Source: an uncultured Lysobacteraceae bacterium
GTDB lineage: Bacteria; Pseudomonadota; Gammaproteobacteria; Xanthomonadales; Xanthomonadaceae
Length of the DNA: 64,000 bases
NCBI GenBank assembly: GCA_946480825.1
Contig: CAMLLG010000001.1
Coordinates: 1-64,000 of the forward strand
Direction: 5' to 3'
In this document: one piece after another, positions 18,864 to 28,700 of the stretch
Layout: each line of letters begins with the position of its first letter
Numbering within the stretch: the stretch's first letter is position 1
Position numbers and translations under genes: made by a program
Notes under the pieces: generated by a model
Seen by the model: the letters and a program-made list of their open reading frames with translations, nothing else
Databases searched by the model: none
Told to the model about the DNA's origin: nothing

Positions 18864-19307
18864 CTACGGCGATATCAGCGGATAACCCGGGCTGCAATTC
18901 CCACACATCTGCTGCACCGGGCGACAGAGCTCAAGCTCTTGATACCATGTGATGCGCTGGGAGCCAATCTGGCGACGAAGGCGGTCCCGCCGAGAACGCG
19001 CATTCTCACAGTCACGAACGCTTGGCCTAGACCGGTAGACCGGAGGCGGAACATAGGCGGCAGCGCGACGCTTACGCGCCTCAACCTCGCGGCGATCAGC
19101 CTCAACCTTGCGAGCGATGTACGGATCAACGCCCCGGTCCGTAAAAACCCTCACGTCACGGAGTTCAGTACCAGGCGGGCAGCGCTCTGTCTGGTAAGTC
19201 AGATGGCCGGACGCGGACCGGCACTTGTAGATGACCCCCTGCCGATCCTGAGCCGTTGAAGCCAACGGGATCAGGAGAAACAGGATGGCAATGGATCTAG
19301 GCGACAT
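18864..19307 (-). CDS. Small exported cysteine-rich protein, DUF4124-like
   Basis: Not characterised. The 147-aa product has a signal peptide (MSPRSIAILFLLIPLASTAQ). A short beta-rich segment follows, GVIYKCRSASGHLTYQTERCPPG, resembling DUF4124 modules common in xanthomonads. Next come a basic helix-prone stretch (RKVEADRREVEARKRR) and a Cys-containing tail. The start is fixed by GGGAGGT 7 bases upstream of the ATG. It converges on the FMN reductase gene. Confidence 0.7.
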   Translation of the reverse strand: MSPRSIAILFLLIPLASTAQDRQGVIYKCRSASGHLTYQTERCPPGTELRDVRVFTDRGVDPYIARKVEADRREVEARKRRAAAYVPPPVYRSRPSVRDCENARSRRDRLRRQIGSQRITWYQELELCRPVQQMCGNCSPGYPLISP

Positions 19308-19469
19308 CGACAGACCTCCCTGCTGGCGACGAGGCACAGTTTGCCCGAATCGATGCGCCGCGGCGTACTACTGGCGAACGGTGCTAAACCACACAGACCT
19401 TCATGGAGCGTGGGCCGGCAGGCGGCTGGCCGGGGCTCGCCTGATAACACCATCCAGAGAGTGGGTAAC

Positions 19470-19501
19470 GTCGCGCCCCTCGCGGGCGCGTGGATTGAAA
19501 C
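19470..19501 (+). CRISPR. Solitary type I-C-like CRISPR repeat
   Basis: The 32-base unit runs from GTCGCGCCCCTCGCGGGCGC to ...GTGGATTGAAAC. It has the size, palindromic GCGCCC/GGGCGC core and GATTGAAAC tail of type I-C repeats. On the other strand it encodes SIHAPARGAT and STRPRGAR, peptides familiar from mis-annotated I-C arrays. No second copy occurs at spacer distance, and no cas gene is in the window, so this is an orphan repeat rather than an array. Confidence 0.75.
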
Positions 19502-19506
19502 ATCCA

Positions 19507-19576
19507 GGCGAATGGGTCGGTCGTCGACGGCGTGCATTTCCACGACGTGAACAAGGTCGCGCAGACGCTGCCGGCC
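19507..19576 (+). pseudogene. Remnant of an FAD-dependent monooxygenase gene
   Basis: These 70 bases match 42808-42877, inside the intact monooxygenase gene, at 58 of 70 positions in the same orientation. In frame they encode VVDGVHFHDVNKVAQTLPA against VVEGVNFHGEDKVPQTLPA. Nothing recognisable of the gene remains on either side. It begins 6 bases after the CRISPR-like repeat and is longer than a spacer, so a decayed gene copy is the better reading. Confidence 0.75.
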
Positions 19577-19708
19577 CGACGCACCAACAAGCTGCCCCGC
19601 ATTGGGAGGAGCCAACAAATCGAAGCTGTTCCGGCCGATTGGGCAGCGGACAGCTCATGCCGGATTCCGTTATCCAGCGGCCCCAAACGAACCGCAGAAG
19701 TGGTTCTT

Positions 19709-22700
19709 CTACCCTCCCCCAAGCTTGTAAGACAGCTCGGCAGTGAACAGCGGTCGCGTGCCGTTATCCACGCCCGAATAGAGAATCACGTCGAACAGCC
19801 AGCCGCCACCCTGCGTGGCGGGATGGTGGTTGTGCGTCCAGGTCTGGACTGCATCCGCCAGGGCCTGGGCAGCACCCGCCAGAGGCTGGCTCGGATAAAG
19901 CGCGACCGGCAATTTGCTGACGAGGCTTTCGTCGGGTCCGCTGCCGAGGACAAGTTGGTAGGTGTAGAACACGCCCCATGAGGCGGTGGTGTTCTGCAGC
20001 AGTCCGTTCGTCGGGAACAGGGTCTGGATGGCATCGTCCAGCGCTGCGGTCAGGTCCTCACCGGTGATCTTCTGCGGCGCGCTGCGTTCGATCAGCGGCG
20101 TCACGATGCTGGTGGCGGTGATCTCCGCGGTCTTGAACAGGAAGGCGCTGCTGGTCGGCAGGTCCGGATTCTGCGGACGTTCCGGGTCGTACAGCAGATG
20201 GTTGTTGCGCACAGCCAGCATGCGGGCGCGCGCGTTCTGGAAGGCGGCGATACCGATGTCTTCCCAGGCGAGCCGGAAGGTCTGCTGGTCGTGCGCCGGA
20301 ATGGTGACGCCCTGCTCCGGTGCGTAGACCGTGGTGGCGCCGGGTGTTGCCGGCAGCCTGATCTTCAGGGGCGCATACGCGCCATCGGCGATCATCACCT
20401 CGACCGTCGGCCAAGCTTGGCCCGGGCCGGGCTGGTCCTGTTCGCGCGTGAGCGAGAAGCTCTCGATGCTCTTGCCGTCCTCCGAATATTTCACCCGCGC
20501 ATTGAAGGCATAGCTCGCTCCGACCGTGTAGCGGTCTTCCGGCGCGCGGCTGCTTTCGTCCTGCGCCAGGCGCAGGTTCCACAGGCCGGCAATCGAATGG
20601 GCAAGGTCGGCGAAGGTCTTGGCGGCGTTGATGAACGTGGGCGATGGCGGCTGCTGCACGGGCGCGCCCAGCAGCGTCCACAGCTTGTCCGCCACGGTCG
20701 TGTACTGCGCCAGTGCGCCGAACAGATCGACCGGCGTTGCCGCCGCGCGCGGCCGCCCCGCGGGAGCAAGATTGAAGTCGGTGACGATCCGCACGCTGTC
20801 CTGCGCGGCGAACTGGTGCGAACAGGTCAGCCGGTAGGTCCACAGAGCCAGCTGGCTCAGGTCGCTCGGCTGCCTGTAGGTCGCATGCGCCGTCTGTTCG
20901 CGGATCGATGGCAGCAACGGATACGTGCGCAGCGGCACCGGTGCGAGCAGATCGCCGGGGTTGGTGTTCTTCAGCGCCTCGGGCTTGGCCGTCGCGTTCT
21001 GCAGCGGCAGGAACGACAGCCAGTTCGACGCCTGGTACCCCGTCGGCACGTCCTTCGAGGTGATGGCGAACTCCGCATGCGAATAGGCGTAATCGAGCGT
21101 GCCGCGTACCCAGCTGTGGCGCTCGGGATCGGCCACCCTGGCGAAGAAGCTGACGAAGGCCTTGGCCGGATCGAAAGTCGTCTTGCTGGCCGCGAAGGTG
21201 ACCGGCGTGGCCGTGCCGGTAAGCCTGGCCTGGCCGTACAGCGACACCGGCGGCGCCGTGTCCTTCGACCACGGCGTGTTGGACGTCGTGTCGTACTGCG
21301 CCACCACCGAGGTGTCGTAGGCGTTGAGCAGGCTCACGTAGAGCTGCTGTTTCAAGGCATCGCGCGCGACGGCCAGGCCGTTCTGGTAATCGGGGTCGGG
21401 ACTGGTCCGGCAGGCGGAGTAATCGAACACGAGTTGCAACTGCCGGCTGATGCCATCGGCGATCATGGCCTTGCTGCCGATGACGCAGTTCAGCGTGTCC
21501 CTCAGTGCGGCGATGCGATACAGCTCGGTCGCCATCGGACCGCCGAGGAAGCGGTCCATGTCGCCGAGGAAGCGCTGGGCCCACGGCTCGGCATCGATGG
21601 CCATGAAATTGGTCGTCACGCCGGCTTTGTCCAGCTTGCCGTCGTCATCGAGCTGCTCGATCTGGACCTGGCGCGTGACGAGATGGTCGTACAGCGGCGC
21701 CAGCGCGAAGAAGCGTGGCATCGCCGCGGTCTCCGGGAACTTCACGGCGGGCACCAGGCCGACCGAGGCGATGCCGGTGGCGGTGAAGTCCACGCACCAC
21801 AGATCGCTGATTTTGCCGGCGGCCCTGGCCGTGCCCACGCGCAGACCGGGCAGCGCGTCGGTGAGGCGGCCGATGAACGGGCCGAAGTTGAGGCTGTCGC
21901 CGCCGTGTGCACCGGCCTGCGCGCGCGGCGCGAGCGGTGAGCTGGCCTGCGCCACCGGGCCGTGCTTGTCGAAATCCGGATGGATCAAGTCTCGGGGGCG
22001 GACCAGCGTCAGCGAGGCATCGAGCGCGAACACCGTGTCCGGATAGGGACCGCCGGCGCCCAGCGAGACCTCCTCGCGCACCGCCACCGGCGGCAGCAGT
22101 GCCAGCGCTTGGGCGGCGAACAGGGCGGCGTCGGCATTCCCCTGCGCGATCGCGCCCGCGTCCGTGGCGACGCCCGCCAGCGCGAAGCGCACGGCCACGG
22201 TATTGAGCGTGTCGTTGGGCCTGGTGGTGACTTCGACGATCGTGCCGTCGGCGCCGGGCAGACTCAGCTCGACCTGCGGTGCGACCAGTCCCGGCGTGGC
22301 GGTGTTGGCCAGTGCGAAGCTCGCGCCATCCACACCGTACAGGCCGGCGATGTCCTTCGGTGCGGTGGCGGCCGGCAGGCACGCCAGCGGCCAAAGCAGC
22401 AAGGCGCCCGGTTGAAGCGCATCGGGCAGGACGGCGATCGCATCGGCGAGCAGCGCCAGCGTCGTATCCGGATTGATCGCGACGGCCTGCGCCAGCGCCT
22501 GCGCGAAAGACGCCACCGCCGGCGTGGTGATGCTGACGTTGCCTCCGGGCACCTGAATCTCGATGGTGACGTTCCGCGCGAGCGTGCCCGGCACGTTGAG
22601 GTTGGCCTCCACGCATTCGCGCACCGTGGCGTTGCCGGTGTCGCCACTGTAGGCGGCGAAGCGCTCGCGCAGCGTGCCGAGCCGGTCGTGCGCCCGTACC

Positions 22701-25700
22701 GTATACGGTACGCGCAGCATGCTCATGCCTGCCCTGCCTGCGGGCCAGGCGAAGCTGCCCGGCACGGCCAGCTTGTCGCCGCAGAGCAGGCTTGCGTTGT
22801 TCGACAGCAGATGATCCGCCGGGCAACCGTAACGCTGCGCGATCATGCCCAGTGTGTCGTCCGATGGCGCCAATGCTTCGCTGCCGAATTGCACCAGCGC
22901 GCCATCGTCGAAGATCCCCGGCGTCGAAGCGTTGGCGGTGCCCAGCAACAGCGCGGTGAAACCGCTGCGGTTGCTGGCGGGTGTGTCGTTGGGCTGCGCG
23001 ATGTAGGTGTCGTTGCTCAGCGTCAGGTTCGGTTTGAACAATCCTTGCGTGGCGGCGTTCTCGGCAGCGATCTGCATGACGCTCAGGTTGCCACCCTGCG
23101 CGGCGAACGCTTTCCGCACGCCGGCGTACGAGTCGGTGTCCCCCGCGACCACGGTGACCTGCAGCGTGAGCATGCTGCCGTCCGCCTGTTCGAACCGCGC
23201 GCTGAGCACGTTGGGCTGGTCGGGCTGCCTGCCGTTCATCGGCGCCAGGATGGCCGCCGTGCTGTTGAGTTCGCCGACGCGGCCGGCGTCGGTGTCATGC
23301 GCGGAGGCCAGATCGGCCAACGATGGCGTCGCCGCATCGGTGCCCGTGGACAAACCGGCCACTGACGGCAGCTTGAAGTGCGCGCCCACGGCCAGCGGCA
23401 AGCCGACGTTTTCCGGCAGCGCGAACAAGGCCGCCGGCGAACCCGGATCGGGCCAGCCGACCGGGCGCTGCGCATACAGATCGGCGAGCGAACGCTGCGC
23501 GATATACGGCATGAAGACAGGTACGTTCAGCGTACTGTCGGCGGCGAACAGGTCGTTGAGCGCGATGTCCTCGTTGGCGAGCGCCATTTCGGCGTAGCGC
23601 ACCGGATGGGTCAGCAGCAGTTGGCTCAGCGCCTGGCCGGGCGAGGTCAACGCCTGCAACTGCGAGGCCGTCGCGGTGTAGGCATGGGCGCCAGCGGCGT
23701 AGCGCCACAATCGGCCGATGTCGACTCTCTGCTCCGCCTCGTCCGCGCCCTGTCGCAGCGACGTGGCGAGCAAAGCCTGCATGTTCGGCTGGGAGAGCTG
23801 GTAATGGATGCGCGCGTACTGTTCGCTCTGCTGCCGCGCCGACGCGATCACGCCGTCGCCACGCTCGGAGGCGCCCGGCAGGGCGGAGGCCGCCTTGAGG
23901 CCCAGTTGCATGGCCAGCGATGCGGCGCCGGGCTGGCCCAGCACTTCGAAGTACGCCGCCAGCTCGGGCCATTGCGACAACCCGATCAGCGGGTCGGTGT
24001 AGCCTAGAGTGAGTTTCAGCACGCCCTGCCCCTCGGCCGTCGGGCCCTGGCTGTGATTGCCGAGCAGGTCCGACATGCAGAAGGTCAGCAGCGGCTCGGG
24101 ACATTTGGTCGCGCCGCCGAAACCTCGGTAGGGATCGTTCGCCTCGCTCGGCAGGCCCTGCGTGGACGGCAGCGGTTTCTGCGTGGCGAAGCGATGGAAC
24201 GGCACGACCTGTTCATAATGCCAGTACGGCGCGGGCGGCGGTGGCGCACTCGGCTCGGCACCAGTCTGCGCGCGCAGACGGCGTACCAGGCGCTGCCGCT
24301 CCCAGGGCTGCAAGTGCGTGCCGTCGCTCGGCCTGGGCAGCGCCGGCGTCCAGGCGGGTGCGATGGTGTACGGCGAGGTGGTATCGGCGCACCAGAACGC
24401 CAGCGTGTTGTAGCGATCCTGCAGGGCGCTGACCGGGTCGCCGCCGGTCGGTGCCTCGATGGTGAGCATGAAGCCCGCAGTGCCCGGCGGCGTCAGCGCG
24501 ACGTCGCCCAGATCCGAGTCGTCGGCGCATTCGGCATACAAGCCGTGGATGGAGCCATCCAGGCCCGGCGCCACAAGCAGGCAGTTGTTGAACACTTCGA
24601 GTGTGCGGCCGGCCGGCATCGCCGCCTGCTGGCGGCCGGCGATCGCGAGCAAGGTGAGGGTCGCCACGCCCTGTCCATCGAAGGCGCTCCCCGGCAGATC
24701 CTTGCCGAACCCGAGGAAGTAACCGGTGCCGCCCACAACGCTCCCTTCCCACAGCAACAGCAGGAAGTCGGCCAGTTGTGCGACGAAATCGGCATGGTAG
24801 ACCGGCGCCGGCGCATCCTCTGCCCGCGCGCGCAGCAGGTCGGGCTGCGGCTGCGAATCGGTGGACAGGTTGGTCCTGATCAGGAAACACGGCGTGCTCG
24901 TATCGAGCAGATTCAAGCCCTGCGCATTGGATGCGTTCGGCGCGGGGCTGACGCCCAGGTAAGCCTTCGTGGCGCTGCCCGACTCGCCCCCCAGGATCTC
25001 ATTGCGCAAGGCGAGCAGCGTGTCGCGCTGGTCGGTATCCACGCCCAGCAGCAGGAAGCGGCTGGAGCCTTCGTCCATGCGCCGGATGCGGAAGCTCAGC
25101 CGACAGCCGTAGGTGGTGCCGGGCAGTGTGCGGGCGTTGTCGACGGTCGCACCGGGCTGGCTGCCGGCGAAGATGTCGTACGGCGTGCTCGACCGTGCGG
25201 CAGCGCGCAGCAGCAATCCTTGCGGAAACGGCCACAGGGTCGCGTAGCCGGCCAGCGGCACGCCTGTCGTCGGGATCGGCAAGACCTGCGGCGTCTGCAA
25301 AGGCAGCGCGTGCTCGAAGCTGTACGCGTTGGGCGCGGTGCCCCGCAGCGGCAAGGCCTGCGGCGCCGGCGGCGTGGCCGGCACGGTGGTGAGCTTCAGG
25401 CTCGCGGACGGTGCCTGGTCGAGGATTTGCGCGTTGGTGTAGATGAAATCCAGGGTTTTATCGTCGACGCCGGCGAACAACACCATGCCGGGCTGCAAGC
25501 CGTCCGGCGCGGCGAGCCGCGAATTGCGTGCGAGCAGGTTCGCATCGCGCGCCTGCAGCGACGCGAGGTCGTGCTCGGGCGCCACCGTAAACGTGTCGCC
25601 GAAGCTCACCCACTCCACATTGGATCTCACCGTGAGCGACAGTGCGACATCGCGCAGCCGCCCGGCCTCGCCGGAGACCGGCAAGGTGAACTGCTGGCCG

Positions 25701-28700
25701 CTCAGGTCATAGAGCGGCAGCGGGTTGGTGGTGTCGGGCACCACATGGCCGCCGCCGATCGTCTGCAGGCCGGGCAGGCGCAGGCCGGCCATCAGCATCT
25801 GCGATGCCTGATTCGCTACGCCCGCGAACGATTCGCCGAGCACGCCCTTTTCGATCTGCGCAACGGTCATCACCGGCAGTTGCCTGACGGTGAGCGTCGT
25901 CGGGTCCGGCAGCAGTCCCTGTTGGTTCTGCAGGCGCACGGCGACATCGGAGAGGCTCAAGCCGTAGGTGTCCGCCAAGCTCTGGAAGGTGAAGGCCTGC
26001 TTGTCGGAAATCGTCGCGCCCGGCAGCACGATCACCGCGGCCGGTGACAACACTTTCGCCGGGGCGAGCCATGCGCAGGCCGCGCTCCAGTCGTAACTCC
26101 AGCCCTCCGTGCCGAGGCTGGCGCTGATGACCATACGGCGCACCAGACTTTCGGCCGTCTCGCCTGCCTGGATGGCGACACCCCCGGTCTGTCCGGACAG
26201 TGGCCAGGCGGGAATGCCGAAGCCCGCGTCCACGGCGGTCACCGCATTCCTGAAAGCGATCCACAGCGGCGGCTCGGTGCGCAGCGTGGCCGCGTCCTGA
26301 CACAGCACCAGCATGCAGCCGATGCGGTACAACGTGTCGCCGGGCACCGTGACATAGGCGCGCGTGGTGCTGCGGTTGCCGTACTGTGTGGGAACACTGA
26401 GCGTCGTGCCCGGATCGATCTCCACTGTGCTGGCGTTGCCCGACGTCGCCAGCGAAAGCCCGGGGTTGATGATGGCGATCGCCTGCGCGTACCAGGCCGG
26501 CATATCCGTTGCATCGCGCGCACCGGCCTGCGAGAGATCCGGATCCGCATAACGCACGAAGAACAGCGCTCCCGCCTGCGTCGCATCGAAGCCGCCGCCG
26601 GCCGGCGGCGTGAAACGCTGCGCCATCATCGGGAAGCGCCGCCCTTCCTGCAGCAGGTTGGGATTGGCGCCCAGCCTGTAGCCGCCGGCCGGCGGCACAT
26701 GGGCGAACAGCGTGGTGACGTCGGCGAGATTGAACAGGGTGGAGAGGCTGGTCAGGCTCGCGTCGGGCGAGCCCACGGCGCGCGACACGTCGCCCAGCGG
26801 CCAGGCCTGCTGCACCAGGCCGGTGCCGGCATTGTCCTGAACCAACATCTCGGGGCTGACGCCGATCAGCGGGGCCGGCGACAGCGGCGCGCCCACTGCG
26901 GTCCGATCGATCGTCTGCTGGATCGGCGGGTTGAGGAACATCAGCTCCGCCGTCGTGGCGCCCATGCGCGCGGCCACGCTCTGCACCGTGTCGCCGGCTT
27001 CCTTGACGACCGGCAGGGCCGCGGAAGCGAAAGTGCGGGCCGCATCCGCCAGGCTCATGCCGGCGGTGACGTTCACCGGCACGTTCTCGAGCTGCTTCTG
27101 CGCTGCGTTGACCGCGGCCTTCACGAGCAATTGGCAATAGTCGCCGAACAGACAGGTGGCGAACGACACGTAGTCATTCGGATCGTCCGTCGCATCGGTG
27201 CCGCCGCCGTTCACCGGGAAGTAGTCGCCGAGGATCGCACGGATGCCGTTCTGGTAATCCGCGCCGATCTCGTTGAACTTGGAGAAGTCGCGATCGCCCG
27301 CCTGCGGCGAGGTCCAGGCCAGACCCGGCGGCATCGGAAAGATCATCGCGCCCTTCTCGGCGGTGCCGATGCCGGACGGCAGGCCGCCGATCAGCAGGGC
27401 CAGATTGGTGCTGAAAAAACTTTGCACGTCGTCTTTGCCGAAACCCGCGGTCGCGGTCTGCGGCATCGCGATCTGTTCGGCCAGCAGGGCCAACTGCGCG
27501 GCATTGACGCTGTCCTGCGGCGAGCCGGGGCCCTCGGGCAGCGCGTACAGCGCATAGCGCAGCAGACCGATCACCAGCAGATCCGCGGCCAGAGTGTCGC
27601 TGCTGCTGAGGCGCACGCTGCGCTCGACGAGGTCTGCCGCGGTTTTCCCATCCGCCGCCATGCCGGTGTCGGCATAGATCAGGAAGGCGACGCGATACTG
27701 CGGATCCGCATTGCCCGGCACCTGGCCCGACCAGTCGACCGGCACCTGCCCCACCGTGATGTACGGCAGCATGGTCAGCCGCAGCACCTGTCGGCGGTCG
27801 AATACCCGCTGGGTCGGCTTCCACGCCAATACGTAACCGCCCTGCCCGGCCGCGAGGCCCCGCGCGCGGCGCCGCTCGCGCATGCGCAGCAGAGCGCCGT
27901 GCCGCAGCAATGCCTTGCGCTGCGCGTGCCGCGGCAGCGTCGACGCGATCGACGAACGCGTATCGCTGCCGCCGCCGTTGGCCAGGATCCATGGCGTGGG
28001 CGAGGCCGAGCCGATGGTGAAGCTCAGGTCCAGCGTGACCGAGAAACTGAAATGCAGACGGATGAAGAGGATCTTCACCGAAGCTTCCGCACGCACGCCG
28101 ACCGAGAAGTCGAGCAGCAGCGGGCGATGGCTCTCGAAGACCACCATCGCCTGCGCGAACGCCTCCAGCGTCACGCTGGCGCTGACCACCACGAAATCCA
28201 CCTTGCCGTAGACCTTGCCGTGGATGGCGACCACGCCCTGCGCGCGGAAGAATTTCGCCGAACCGCCGCCGCTGGCGGTGGGGTTGAACCACGCCAGCAC
28301 GCCTTGGAAGATCACCTCGATCTGCACGTATGCGCCGCCGGACAGCACGCCCACGCTGATCTCGCGGCCCACGCCGGCGGCGAGACCCACGCCCAGTTCG
28401 ATCACCGGCGAGAAGTTGCCGTTGGTGATCCTGGGCACGCTGGTCGAGGTATCGCCGTCGAGAATGCCGAAATAGAAACCGCCACGGCCGATGAAGATGC
28501 CCGCCTGCAGCGAGAACGAGCGGCTGTAGTCGCGGTTGTACGGAAAGCCCAGGTCGATCTTGAAATTGCCGTTGGTGTAGATCTCGATCACCACGATGCC
28601 CAGGGTGAGCGAGACGGCACCGAGCTGGATGGTGCGAAACGCATCCGGCACGCGCAGCTCGATGCGGTACATCCCGACGTCGTTGGTGATTTTCTTGTAG

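Larger units (their letters stand above)
19308..19708. other. Gene-poor junction between the polyamine region and the giant-protein operon
   Basis: No intact gene is seen. The stretch contains the solitary CRISPR-like repeat (19470-19501) and the FAD-monooxygenase remnant (19507-19576). Sequence of no recognisable origin then runs up to the stop codon of the giant gene. Confidence 0.7.

Noticed and set aside
19470..19540. A CRISPR array with one spacer
   Set aside because: No second repeat follows at spacer distance and the adjacent sequence is a gene relic extending past spacer length.
19271..19618. Short - strand frame containing VSIHAPARGAT
   Set aside because: This peptide is the translation of the CRISPR-like repeat, a known artefact; no ribosome-binding site or homology.
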